From Paenibacillus amylolyticus (GTDB lineage: Bacteria; Bacillota; Bacilli; Paenibacillales; Paenibacillaceae), in assembly GCF_001570725.1 (NCBI RefSeq), contig NZ_BCNV01000006.1, positions 1-64,000 on the forward strand: DNA of 64,000 nt, written 5' to 3'. Below the pieces are notes generated by a model. That model did no database searches. It was given only the letters and a program-made list of their open reading frames with translations, and was not told where the DNA came from. Positions 26,289 through 35,338 of the stretch are shown here, piece after piece; within the stretch, counting starts at the first letter, position 1; every line of letters starts with the position of its first letter. The position numbers were made by a program, and so were the translations under genes.

Positions 26289-28292
26289 GTGGTGAATCCA
26301 GTGGTAGATTCCATTCACGAAGTCGAAAATGAAAACATAAACAAGCGTGGAAACGAGAGCAAAGCAGTGAGTTCCCTAAGTGCCAACAGACTTCGAGAGA
26401 AGTTATCCCGGCCTGAATTGGCTACGCTATACACGGACTTGAAGTCATATGGTGAACGCGCTTTGATTGAACCCATGCCTTCCTTAACGTTCCGTCTATA
26501 TCGCCAGTTCAGAGATACGGGTGAGCGGAAAGCCTATGAAGAGGCTTATTTCGATCGGAGGGGCCGGTTGGCTGCTGTGGCGATGCTCGCATTGGACACG
26601 ATTAGGCCGGATGCACTGCAAGCGCTGGAAGAAATGTTGTGGGACGTGTGTGGTGAGTATACGTGGTGCTTACCCGCGCATCTGGGTACAGGTGAAATCA
26701 ACCAGGTCCATGGGAACATCGATCTGTTCGCCGCAGAGACGGTACATATGCTGGCCGAGATTGTGTCCATTCACGCTGAGCGGCTGGACGGCCTTGTCAT
26801 AGAGCGGATCAGGTCTGAAGCAGATAGGCGTATCTTCACCCCGCTTTACCGGGATCAACGGAAGTTCCACTGGAAGACAGCGGATCACAACTGGTCTGCT
26901 GTCTGTGGTGGGTGCTGTGGCATGGCCGCATTGTTGCTGCTCAAGGATGAGTCCACACTACAGGAATCGATCTCCCATACGATCAGTTGTATGAACGCAT
27001 TCCTGAGCGGTTATGGCGAGGATGGCGGCTGTGCCGAAGGCATTGGATATTGGGTATATGGATTTGGTTATTTCACCTATTATGCCGAGATGCTTCGTGA
27101 ATATAGTGAGGGCGAAATAAATCTGCTGACGGGTTCAAAAATAGCAGCCATCGCAGCCTTCCCGCTGCGAGTTCATCTGTCGGGCGGCACATATGTGAAT
27201 TATTCGGACAGTGCTGAGCAGGAAGAGGTCCCTTCCGGATTGCTGTCCCTGCTCGCATCCCGGGTTGGGTTGCAGGTGGATCTGCCGCTTCATCTTCCAC
27301 TGCTGACCGATGATCCCTGTCATCGTTGGGCCCATCTGTTGCGCAACGTAATGTGGAGCGATCCGGCAGTGTATGGTGATGAAGGTGGCTCTGCACCGGC
27401 TGAACGTGGATTTATTTTTCCAAACCTGGGCTGGATGATTGCAAAAAGCTCGCTCGATTCTCCGGATACAAAACGTCCGAACGGCGAACCCCTTCATGTG
27501 GCTATTTCCATTAAAGGCGGACATAACGATGAACCTCACAACCATAATGATCTGGGGCAGTTCATTATCCATTGCGGTGGTGAGAATATTCTGTGTGATC
27601 CAGGAGCAGGGTTGTATAGCCAAGCGTATTTTGCACCAGGCAGAGAGCAACTGTTCCACATCTCATCATCCGGGCATAGCGTTCCGCTCATAGAAGGCCA
27701 AGAGCAAAGCTCGGGTAGGCAAGCGCAAGCTCAAGTTTTAGCGGCAAAGTTGGTTGAGGGTGGCGGAGAACTGGATATTACATTGGATCTGACATCCGCA
27801 TACTCTGGGGCTGCTTCACTAGCTCGTTATACGCGCCAATTTCATTGGAAGATGGCTTCTGACGGTAGCGGGAATGGAGCGGAATTGCGTCTCATTGACC
27901 GTTTTCAATGGAAGAGCAGGATGGTGTCTTCGGCAGAACGATTCTCTTCGGTGGATGATTCAGATACAGGATGTTCAAGCGTTGTAGAGCGATGGATGAG
28001 CAGAGTACAGCCTGAAGTGGTGAAGGGCGGTGACCTTCGCTGGCAAGGTACACATGGAACGGTCCATATGACGTATGATGCGAACCAGTGGCAAGTCCTT
28101 ACGGAGGCAATAGACACAGTTGATCATGACAATGTTCCAGTCATATTCTATCGGACGTCACTATCATGGGCAGGTGTCATTAATGAGACGGATGTTCGGA
28201 TAGAGAGTCCTAATCCGCTTGAAACGGTATGTGAGGTGCGCTTCATTATTGAACCGAAAATGGGAGAAACCGAGGTGAGCATGCGTGAGTAA
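26289..28292 (+). CDS. Heparinase II/III-family polysaccharide lyase-like protein
   Basis: 667 residues. The first half is an alpha/alpha toroid (about 60-380, with DHNWSAVCGGCCGMAAL), and the second half is a beta-sandwich starting near FPNLGWMIAKSS with the heparinase II/III-typical HNDEPHNHNDLGQFIIHCGG, including the conserved His/Asn cluster and an acidic DPGAGLY. It is likely a lyase on uronic-acid-containing oligosaccharides. No signal peptide, so cytoplasmic. The GTG start at 26289 is uncertain because the ribosome site is weak (GAAGAG); a GTG at 26292 is equally possible. It overlaps the DUF2264 gene by 8 bp, so the two are translated together. Confidence 0.85.
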   Translation: MVNPVVDSIHEVENENINKRGNESKAVSSLSANRLREKLSRPELATLYTDLKSYGERALIEPMPSLTFRLYRQFRDTGERKAYEEAYFDRRGRLAAVAMLALDTIRPDALQALEEMLWDVCGEYTWCLPAHLGTGEINQVHGNIDLFAAETVHMLAEIVSIHAERLDGLVIERIRSEADRRIFTPLYRDQRKFHWKTADHNWSAVCGGCCGMAALLLLKDESTLQESISHTISCMNAFLSGYGEDGGCAEGIGYWVYGFGYFTYYAEMLREYSEGEINLLTGSKIAAIAAFPLRVHLSGGTYVNYSDSAEQEEVPSGLLSLLASRVGLQVDLPLHLPLLTDDPCHRWAHLLRNVMWSDPAVYGDEGGSAPAERGFIFPNLGWMIAKSSLDSPDTKRPNGEPLHVAISIKGGHNDEPHNHNDLGQFIIHCGGENILCDPGAGLYSQAYFAPGREQLFHISSSGHSVPLIEGQEQSSGRQAQAQVLAAKLVEGGGELDITLDLTSAYSGAASLARYTRQFHWKMASDGSGNGAELRLIDRFQWKSRMVSSAERFSSVDDSDTGCSSVVERWMSRVQPEVVKGGDLRWQGTHGTVHMTYDANQWQVLTEAIDTVDHDNVPVIFYRTSLSWAGVINETDVRIESPNPLETVCEVRFIIEPKMGETEVSMRE

Positions 28293-30243
28293 ATATACAT
28301 CCGCGTCCACGTATCCATGGAAAGATGAACTCGAACGTTACCGTACATTGGCAGAACAAGCGGGTCCCGCTCCGGCAGAAGGCTGGAATAGGGATCGTAA
28401 GCTGGCACTTGTTGAGAGTATTGTTCGCGCTTACACACCTTATCAGGACAGCCAAGGCGCAATTATTGATCCATTCTCGGGTGTGGAGAGATATTATTCT
28501 ACACCAGCCTATGCGATGGCTGCGGCGGTTCTGGTTGATGCGGGACGTACAGATCTTATTGATTCAGCAGCGGCAGCCCTGTCACAGAGCATTGATGCCG
28601 TGGTCAAAGGTAGCGCACCAGACAATCACCCCGACTTTTTTCCGGTGCTTATGTTGAGAGCTTATATGTTGTTGAAATCACATCTGCCTAAACAAGCGGA
28701 GATCTGGGCTGAAGCACTCAAGACCATCAGTCCTGAACAAGATTATGTATTTACGATGAGCAAGATGAACAATCCCAACCGCATGATCAACTGGAACGCC
28801 ATTATGATCTCTGGTGAGTATCTGCGGTGGCGTGAAAAGCTGGCAAGTGAGGATACGACGTGGATGGATCGTTATCTGGAAGCCTATCATGTGCCCCGAT
28901 TTACGGCCCTTGGGTTGTATCAGGATGGACCGCTGGACCGCCCCAATTGCCCATTTTCCTACGATATAGCCACCCGGTATCACCTTGGGGTGATGCTTGA
29001 AGCTGGTTACGAGGGAGCTACTGCCGATACGTTACGTGAGCAGTTGCGACATGGTGCGTTCAGCTCGCTACTGACGCTCTCACCGCTAGGTGAGATTCCA
29101 CCACGTGGTCGCAGCTCCCAGCACCAGTGGAACGAAGCAGCCGCAGCTTATGTATGCTCCACACATGCAAAACTAGCTTTGCAGGCGGGAGATCAGGTGA
29201 TGGCAGGGGCTTTTGCACGTGCGGCCAATCGGTGTTTTGCTGCTGTAGAGCGCTGGAAAATGGATGATGGGCGCCTGAAAATTGTACGCAATGAGTACGC
29301 GCCAGAAGATCGCCACGGGTACGAGATCTATACCAATCATACCTGTTACAACCTGTGGACGGCAGCAGCACTGGCTCATGCTTGTCTCAGTGATCCGGGA
29401 GACGATGTGAGCGAAGTATACCTTCCTTCCGAGGTGGGCAGCCGAGTTTTGCAGACGGATGGGTGGTTCGAAACCGTGATTGCTTCCATACCTGGTCAGC
29501 AGCTGGTATTACACACGGCGATGAATGATCCGTATACGATCCCTGGTTTGGTACGGATTCAGCAGATGGGGTTACCTGGTCTGATTGGTCCGTCCGCTGC
29601 CAGCCATGTGCAGGCTGGATTCACGGAATTTGCCGAAGGGGAGGTCCGTCCGCTCAGCTACTGTCCTGCCTGGAAGACACCAGATGGGGTATGGCACAGC
29701 CTCGCAGAGGGCATTCCATCCGGTGGGGCGTATGATCGTGACGTTGGATTAGACCCTGCTCAGGGAGGTGGTTCCATTGTGTACGAGAAGGTAGACTATG
29801 ATTCGCAGAACCAAGTGGAGCAGCATTTGGCGGAAAGAGCGGCGGAAGATGTGGTAAACGCCTCTGAGAATTCTTTTGCCGTGACATGGGTTGGTCCATT
29901 ATCCGGAATTGAAACATTGCGTACCCATTATGTGCAACAGGCGGATGTGCTGACCATAACGTATGAATTCGAAGGTAAGATCGCGGCTGCAGGGGCGCTC
30001 ATTCCATTGATGTTCAGAGATGGTCGTGAACAGGCCGTGATTAATCATACGAATCATAGCGTACGAACGGCGTATCGGGGGGCCTATGTAGAATCTACAG
30101 CACTGGATCAGGGAGCCATTATCCATCTGGAGGAGCAGGCTGTGGCTTCCCGTAATGGGTTGCTGAAGGAAGCGCGAATTGAAGTGAGCGGAGCCCGTAG
30201 TCTGACATTTTCGATCCGATTGGGTGAGGTTAGTGATATTTAA
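28285..30243 (+). CDS. DUF2264-domain protein
   Basis: 652 residues starting at a GTG inside the end of the preceding gene, with GAGGTGAGC as ribosome site. The N-terminal 370 residues match the DUF2264 pattern (ERYYSTPAYAMAAAVLVDAG, NPNRMINWNAIMISGEYLRW, GLYQDGPLDRPNCPFSYDIATRYHLG in pieces), an alpha/alpha barrel; the C-terminal part is beta-rich like that of lyase-type enzymes. DUF2264 proteins occur next to polysaccharide lyases and unsaturated glucuronyl hydrolases. Role in uronic-acid glycan breakdown is inferred from context. Cytoplasmic, no signal. Confidence 0.82.
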   Translation: MSKYTSASTYPWKDELERYRTLAEQAGPAPAEGWNRDRKLALVESIVRAYTPYQDSQGAIIDPFSGVERYYSTPAYAMAAAVLVDAGRTDLIDSAAAALSQSIDAVVKGSAPDNHPDFFPVLMLRAYMLLKSHLPKQAEIWAEALKTISPEQDYVFTMSKMNNPNRMINWNAIMISGEYLRWREKLASEDTTWMDRYLEAYHVPRFTALGLYQDGPLDRPNCPFSYDIATRYHLGVMLEAGYEGATADTLREQLRHGAFSSLLTLSPLGEIPPRGRSSQHQWNEAAAAYVCSTHAKLALQAGDQVMAGAFARAANRCFAAVERWKMDDGRLKIVRNEYAPEDRHGYEIYTNHTCYNLWTAAALAHACLSDPGDDVSEVYLPSEVGSRVLQTDGWFETVIASIPGQQLVLHTAMNDPYTIPGLVRIQQMGLPGLIGPSAASHVQAGFTEFAEGEVRPLSYCPAWKTPDGVWHSLAEGIPSGGAYDRDVGLDPAQGGGSIVYEKVDYDSQNQVEQHLAERAAEDVVNASENSFAVTWVGPLSGIETLRTHYVQQADVLTITYEFEGKIAAAGALIPLMFRDGREQAVINHTNHSVRTAYRGAYVESTALDQGAIIHLEEQAVASRNGLLKEARIEVSGARSLTFSIRLGEVSDI

Positions 30244-30346
30244 CTGATAGATATTGAGTTAGGGCATACGACGCTATAGATAAGTTGAGGATGAGCTGGA
30301 GCATCAAGCATAGATGTCCGGTATTGAATAGAGGAGGGATATGTTC

Positions 30347-31483
30347 ATGAACACATCAACGTCGGTAAAATGGCTCGAGGAAGCGTGGCAACAGGGCGCT
30401 GCCAAAACGATTCGGAATGCGAAGCGGATCAAGGATACATTTCCACATATTGCTCCACAAGGTACGTATGATCGGAATGATCCGGAGTGGTGGACAGCAG
30501 GTTTCTGGCCTGGATTGTTATGGCTGGTCTATAGGGATGCTTCAGAAAGTGAAGCGGTCGCTCCGCTATATCGCATTGCTGAAAGTTGTGAGCGGCAACT
30601 GGAGGGTTGTCTGCGTGATCCCGAATCGGTGGATCACGATCTGGGGTTCATCTGGCTGCTTAGTGGCGTAGCCAACTACCGCCAGACGGGCAGCGCGGAT
30701 GGACGGCGGCGTGGCATGCTTGCCGCCAACCTGCTCGCTGCCCGCTTCCACGTACGCGGTGAGTTCATCCGCGCCTGGAACTTCAGCTCGTCAGCAATGG
30801 ATACGCGCGGCGTAGCCATCATTGACAGCATGATGAACCTGCCGCTGCTCTACTGGGCATCCGAGCAGAGCGGCGACCCTCGCTTCCGCTGGCTGGCGGA
30901 AGCGCATGCGGACACCGTCGCGCGCGAATTCATCCGCGCTGACGGGTCCATCTGCCACGTGGTGGAGTTCGATCCACACACGGGGCAGAAGCTGCGAGAG
31001 CATGGCGGACAGGGCCATGCTCCAGGTTCCGCCTGGGCGCGGGGCACCGCCTGGGCGTTGCACGGGTTTGCGCTGTCTTTCCGGTATACGGGCGAAGCCC
31101 GATATCTGGAGACAGCGGAGCGTGCGGCCGATTTCTTCCTCGCCATGCTTGGCGAAGAGATCGTGCCGGTGTGGGATTTTCGCGCACCTGCGGAGCATCA
31201 GGTGGCGTGGGACTCGTCCGCTGCGGCGATTGCCGCGAGCGGGTTGCTGGAGCTGGCGAAGCTGTCGCCACGCGGGGAAACCTATGCAGCCGCGGGAGAA
31301 CGTATCGTCCGCGGCTTGCATGAGAACTATAGCTCCGGCGACTCAGCAGCGGAAGAAGGTCTGATCATGCAGGGAACGGTGCATTACCCGGAAGGGCGAG
31401 GGTTGAATGTGCCGATTATATACGGCGATTATTTCTACATGGAAGCGCTGGCGAAGCTGCGTGGACGTGAGGGGTTATTTTAG
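30347..31483 (+). CDS. Glycoside hydrolase family 88, unsaturated glucuronyl hydrolase
   Basis: About 378 residues. GH88/GH105-like alpha/alpha barrel with DPEWWTAGFWPGLLWL (about 43-58), VDHDLGFIWLLS (about 95-106) carrying a likely catalytic Asp, the second Asp in AIIDSMMNLPLLYWAS, and GQGHAPGSAWARGTAWALHGF. It removes the unsaturated uronic acid left at the non-reducing end after lyase action. ATG 30347 is 8 bp after GGAGGG; ATG 30341 is too close. The middle (about 30690-31330) is strikingly GC-rich compared with both ends. It completes a set with the lyase-like and DUF2264 genes upstream. Confidence 0.9.
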   Translation: MNTSTSVKWLEEAWQQGAAKTIRNAKRIKDTFPHIAPQGTYDRNDPEWWTAGFWPGLLWLVYRDASESEAVAPLYRIAESCERQLEGCLRDPESVDHDLGFIWLLSGVANYRQTGSADGRRRGMLAANLLAARFHVRGEFIRAWNFSSSAMDTRGVAIIDSMMNLPLLYWASEQSGDPRFRWLAEAHADTVAREFIRADGSICHVVEFDPHTGQKLREHGGQGHAPGSAWARGTAWALHGFALSFRYTGEARYLETAERAADFFLAMLGEEIVPVWDFRAPAEHQVAWDSSAAAIAASGLLELAKLSPRGETYAAAGERIVRGLHENYSSGDSAAEEGLIMQGTVHYPEGRGLNVPIIYGDYFYMEALAKLRGREGLF

Positions 31484-31872
31484 AAGAAAGAGATAAGAAC
31501 TAGGCACAGGATGAACCGAAGGTGAGATCTGATCAGTAGGGTCGTGTTCGTGTTATTAGCCTGCGAGTTGTTGCATTAGATTCAAGCCATAAAATGAGTT
31601 ATATATTCAGTAGTCAATAGCATCAGTAGCCAATCATCATCACCTGTCCGCGTGAGACTGTGTCCAATACTAGAAAGGATATCTCTTCTATTGGAGGCGG
31701 AGCACAACTAAGGGTAATCTTGAAGTAGACGAGTCAAGCCAAGCGGACAGGTAGATGATGTACATAAGTGAAGGAAGACGAAAGAAGAACCTAACATGGG
31801 AAGATCTCACTCATGCGGTTCCCGCTGGGGAACAGATTTGCAATTCTTATGTTCTATTGAAAGGATCAGGTC
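31484..31872. other. Gene-free region with a possible structured RNA
   Basis: 389 bp between convergent genes without a credible ORF. The region 31635-31760 contains a long-range inverted repeat and internal hairpins and is listed separately. The remainder (31484-31634 and 31761-31872) shows nothing I recognise. Confidence 0.5.
31635..31760 (+). ncRNA. Candidate structured RNA (unidentified)
   Basis: CATCATCACCTGTCCGC (31635-31651) pairs with GCGGACAGGTAGATGATG (31743-31760) over 17 bp with a single bulged base. The enclosed 91 nt holds two further stems: CCAATA/TATTGG (31664-31694) and CTTGA/TCAAG (31719-31738). This nested layout with no ORF suggests a folded RNA or the remnant of a ribozyme-type element. 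No family was recognised and the strand is a guess. Confidence 0.35.
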
Positions 31873-32478
31873 TTACTTCGAAGGCGTTCGTCTCAGGATA
31901 ACAAAGTCGGCAGAAGACTGATCGGGATAGCGCTGCGGAATAATCTCATGAACTTTGAAATCAGGATAATCGAAGAGATAATCGAACAGATTACGGTCCT
32001 GGATCGTATCGATCCCCGGATTGCCGGTTTCTTTCAAACGCGTGTATAACACCACCCATGCTGTGGAAGAGTGCAGAACATCATAGAGGGTATTGCGAAA
32101 ATCTGTTTCATCCGTAATGTGATATAACACATCCAAACAGACCGTCAGATCGGCTTGCAGGAAACCACGGTTAATCCACAGACCAGGTGTATATAGCATG
32201 AAGCTCTTGGACGAATCCTTGGCAAACTGGGAAGCACAGCGTTTTACCGAAGAGGCAGCCACATCAACGCCGAGGTAATCCTCATAGTTCATATATTGCA
32301 ACTGGTTGCCATCCCCACATCCAAACTCAATGACTCGATGAATGCCTTCACGGTGGATCAGTCCGTTCACAACCTCGGCTTTGAATTCGGCCAATACCCC
32401 GTATGATCCCCTTCCGGAAGTCTCACCCGAACGATACGTTTGCTCCCAATATCCTTTGTAATCAAAAGGCTGACGCAT
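31873..32478 (-). CDS. Class I SAM-dependent methyltransferase-like protein
   Basis: About 201 residues from the ATG at 32478, which follows CGGGGGA by 6 bp; 14 codons of upstream open frame have no ribosome site. The SAM-binding Gly-rich motif I is VIEFGCGDGNQLQYM (about 47-61), motif II ends YLGVDVAAS, and DLTVCLDVLYHI is the post-motif region. The substrate is unknown; RxYPDQSSADFVILRR near the C-terminus is typical of small uncharacterised methyltransferases. It converges on the GH88 gene across the gene-free region and is divergent from the Ig-repeat gene. Confidence 0.82.
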   Translation of the reverse strand: MRQPFDYKGYWEQTYRSGETSGRGSYGVLAEFKAEVVNGLIHREGIHRVIEFGCGDGNQLQYMNYEDYLGVDVAASSVKRCASQFAKDSSKSFMLYTPGLWINRGFLQADLTVCLDVLYHITDETDFRNTLYDVLHSSTAWVVLYTRLKETGNPGIDTIQDRNLFDYLFDYPDFKVHEIIPQRYPDQSSADFVILRRTPSK

Positions 32479-32687
32479 ATGTTTCCCCCGATCCTGTGAA
32501 ATGAAGTTCAAGACAATCACTATACATAGGTTATGCGCAATATTCGTAGGTATGAATTAGTTAGGAAATGAAGAAAGAATGAATTAATTTCCACAGAATT
32601 CCCTGAAAATTTCCTGAAAGTCTAAACATCTGGAAAGGACTTGCCGACATTAAACATAAGGAAAAAAATGATGATAATCGGGGGGAA

Positions 32688-35063
32688 ATGATGTTAAAGC
32701 CAAGATTGACCAAGTACATGGTGATGATGCTGGTGTTGATACTGAGTATATCCAACGTAGGCTTGGCCGCTGCGGCAGACAAAGAACTGTCCAAAATTGT
32801 GGTTTCCAAGAATGAAATGTCGCTCGAAGTTGGTGATTCCAGTTCCGTTACGGTGACAGGGGTATATTCTGATAATACGTCAGCAAACGTAACGATCAGT
32901 TCATCCTGGAGTACCAGTGATACTTCGATAGCAACTGTATATAATGGCGCAATTACAGCCAAAAAGGAAGGTACAGCGACGATTACCGCAGCTTACCAGG
33001 GTCAAAGTCAAACCGTTCAAGTGAAAGTGACGAAAAAGGTCAAAGCTCTTTCGAAAAACGTGCAAAGTCTGGATTTGCGCACGGGAGATACGAAAGAAAT
33101 TATTTTGACAGCAACGTATAGTGACAATGAAACAAATAATGCAGCAGCAAGTACCGCAGAATGGTCTACCAGTGATGAGAAAGTTGCTACCGTTGTGAAT
33201 GGTAAAGTAACTGGACAAAGCGCAGGTACAGCGGTTATCACAGCCAAAGTTGGCAGCCAAAGTGTGACGGTGGATGTTAACGTTGAAGTGGTTAAACGTG
33301 TAGATGTAGACAAACAACAGGTTAATCTGTTGTTGAACAAAAGTGAAAGTGTAAAAGTAACGGCTACTTATCCAGATGGTACAACCAAAGATGTAACGGA
33401 TCTGGCGGAGTGGACATCCAGCAATGAGAAGGTTGCAGACGTTCTTAAAGGCGAAATTACAGGATACTCGGCAGGTTCTGCCAAGATTACAGCCAAATAC
33501 GGTACAAAATCCGTATCCGTTGACGTGGATGTAGATCTGACCAGCAAACTGAGTGTGGTGAAACAAAATATTTTCTTCCGTTTGAGTGATACAACCAAAA
33601 CGGCTAATGTCGTTGTAACCGCTTCTTATCCAAACAGCAGCGATGTGAATGTAACAGATCAGGCAACATGGACATCGAGCAACGAGAAGGTTGCAACGGT
33701 ATTCAAGGGACAGATCACAGCGATTAGTGCAGGTTCAACAACAATCAAAGCAACCTATAGTGGCAAAACCGTAGAAGTTGCTGTGGATGTAGATACGGCA
33801 AGATATTTGGATATCAAAGATGTGACTGACAAGCTCGCCATGAGTGTTACAGGTGAGAACAAGTCCAAAAAATTGGTAGCCAATGCAGAGTATATTGATG
33901 CAAGCACAGAAATTGTAACTTCCAAAGCAACATGGACTTCAAGCAATGCAGATGTTGTATATGTATCGAACGGCGATCTGATCGCATACAAATCCGGTAC
34001 GGCTACGATCACTGTAGCTTATGGCGGTAAAACGGTTAAATTTACAGTAAATGTAGACGTTCCGGACAAGTATGAAATGGATAAGAAAAAAGCATCAGTA
34101 GCTGTTGGTGGAACGACTTCTGCCAAAGTACTGGCGTTGTATGGTGAAACATCCAAAGATGTATCCGAAGATGCAACTTGGAGCAGCAGCAGCGACAAAA
34201 TCGCTGAGGTAGATAGCAAAGGGGTTATCACAGGTGTTGCTACAGGTAAAGTAACCATCACAGCGAAGATTGAAGGTAAAACACTGACTCTGCCTGTCGA
34301 AGTAGGTATGGCTAGTGGACTGGAAGCAGATGTGAACTTCGTTGTTCTGTCCGCCAAAGAAACACAGACGATCCTTCTAACAGGTACGGATGAGGACGGC
34401 AATACGCTGGATGTTACATCCGAAGCAACTTGGAAATCCAGCAATGCACGTGTAGCTGACGTGAAAAAAGGCGTGATCACAGGTAACAGCAGTGGTAAAG
34501 CCAATATTACGGCAGAATACGGCTCCAAAAAAGTAACCATTCAGGTCGAAGTGGATGTCATCTCACGTATTGAAGCTTCCGAGCCGGCTCTGTCCCTGAA
34601 GTCAGGCGATACAGCTGATCTGATGGTAACTGCGATCTTGAGCGACGGTAGCGAGCGTGATGTTACGGACAAAGCTGAATGGAAAACGAACAGCTACAAA
34701 GTAGCTCAAGTGACCAAAGGTAAAGTCAAAGCTACAGGTTCTGGTAAAGCCAAAATTACTGCAAAATACGGTAGCAAGTCTGTCACGATCGCTGTAGATG
34801 TGGATACACTGAAATATTTGCAGACAGATAAAGTAACGTTGACCATGAAACCTGGTGAAAAGGTAACTGTAGCGGCTACGGCAACGTATGCCGATGGCAG
34901 TGAAGCCAATGTATCCAAACCGGCTCTCTGGAAATCTTCCCGTATTGCAACAGCATCGGTGAAAGATGGAATCATTCAGGCGAACGGCAAAGGTAAAGCA
35001 ACGATTACAGTAACATTTGCAGGTGTGAAAACCAAAGTAACTGTAGTGGTTGAAGCGAAGTAA
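32688..35063 (+). CDS. Secreted protein made of nine tandem BIG2 Ig-like repeats
   Basis: 791 residues: a signal peptide ending near GLAAAADKE, then nine repeats of about 83 residues filling the rest. Each repeat follows the BIG2 pattern: xxATYxDGxxxDVT, xAxWxSSNEKVAxVxxGxITGxSAG, xITAKYGxKSVxVxVxV. No SLH, LPxTG, transmembrane or enzymatic domain is visible, so the protein is an all-Ig rod that must be released or held by an unknown partner. GGGGG precedes two tandem ATGs (32688, 32691); the second is better spaced. A very strong terminator follows. Repeat unit number may vary between strains (inference). Confidence 0.88.
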   Translation: MMLKPRLTKYMVMMLVLILSISNVGLAAAADKELSKIVVSKNEMSLEVGDSSSVTVTGVYSDNTSANVTISSSWSTSDTSIATVYNGAITAKKEGTATITAAYQGQSQTVQVKVTKKVKALSKNVQSLDLRTGDTKEIILTATYSDNETNNAAASTAEWSTSDEKVATVVNGKVTGQSAGTAVITAKVGSQSVTVDVNVEVVKRVDVDKQQVNLLLNKSESVKVTATYPDGTTKDVTDLAEWTSSNEKVADVLKGEITGYSAGSAKITAKYGTKSVSVDVDVDLTSKLSVVKQNIFFRLSDTTKTANVVVTASYPNSSDVNVTDQATWTSSNEKVATVFKGQITAISAGSTTIKATYSGKTVEVAVDVDTARYLDIKDVTDKLAMSVTGENKSKKLVANAEYIDASTEIVTSKATWTSSNADVVYVSNGDLIAYKSGTATITVAYGGKTVKFTVNVDVPDKYEMDKKKASVAVGGTTSAKVLALYGETSKDVSEDATWSSSSDKIAEVDSKGVITGVATGKVTITAKIEGKTLTLPVEVGMASGLEADVNFVVLSAKETQTILLTGTDEDGNTLDVTSEATWKSSNARVADVKKGVITGNSSGKANITAEYGSKKVTIQVEVDVISRIEASEPALSLKSGDTADLMVTAILSDGSERDVTDKAEWKTNSYKVAQVTKGKVKATGSGKAKITAKYGSKSVTIAVDVDTLKYLQTDKVTLTMKPGEKVTVAATATYADGSEANVSKPALWKSSRIATASVKDGIIQANGKGKATITVTFAGVKTKVTVVVEAK

Positions 35064-35096
35064 ATTGATTTTAGTATTCCTTGCGGAATTTAAAAA

Positions 35097-35139
35097 GCAG
35101 AGATGACAGTATTTATACTGTCATCTCTGCTTTTTTTTT
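35097..35139 (+). terminator. Strong terminator after BIG2-repeat gene
   Basis: Perfect 15-bp stem GCAGAGATGACAGTA / TACTGTCATCTCTGC, TTTA loop, then nine T. Confidence 0.93.
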
Positions 35140-35338
35140 GTTGCTCGTGGATTACATTTTTAATTATTAATAGTAAGTTTTGAGATATTATTAAAATAAA
35201 TCTGGATGTATGTTTAAGCATAGATACACTGAAAATTGATATTTACAACTAAAGTATATTATTACATATATTGAAATATATGTAATAATAAATGTGGATG
35301 TCATCCAATAAAACAATTATATGGAAAGGGATGATTTT

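Noticed and set aside
30791-31321. Antisense ORF of 176 codons opposite the GH88 gene
   Set aside because: It is a by-product of the GC-rich codon positions; its translation is Arg/Pro/Ala-rich with no domain and no ribosome site.
31484-31872. Group II intron with all domains
   Set aside because: A structured segment is present, but no recognisable domain V sequence or reverse transcriptase could be identified, so it is kept only as an unassigned candidate RNA.
32901-33566. Antisense ORF of 221 codons opposite the BIG2 repeats
   Set aside because: It arises from the repeated codon pattern of the Ig-like domains and is Cys/Phe/Asn-rich nonsense.
32688-35063. CRISPR or satellite-type DNA repeat
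   Set aside because: The 250-bp periodicity is that of tandem protein domains in one open frame and the units differ too much for a DNA repeat array.
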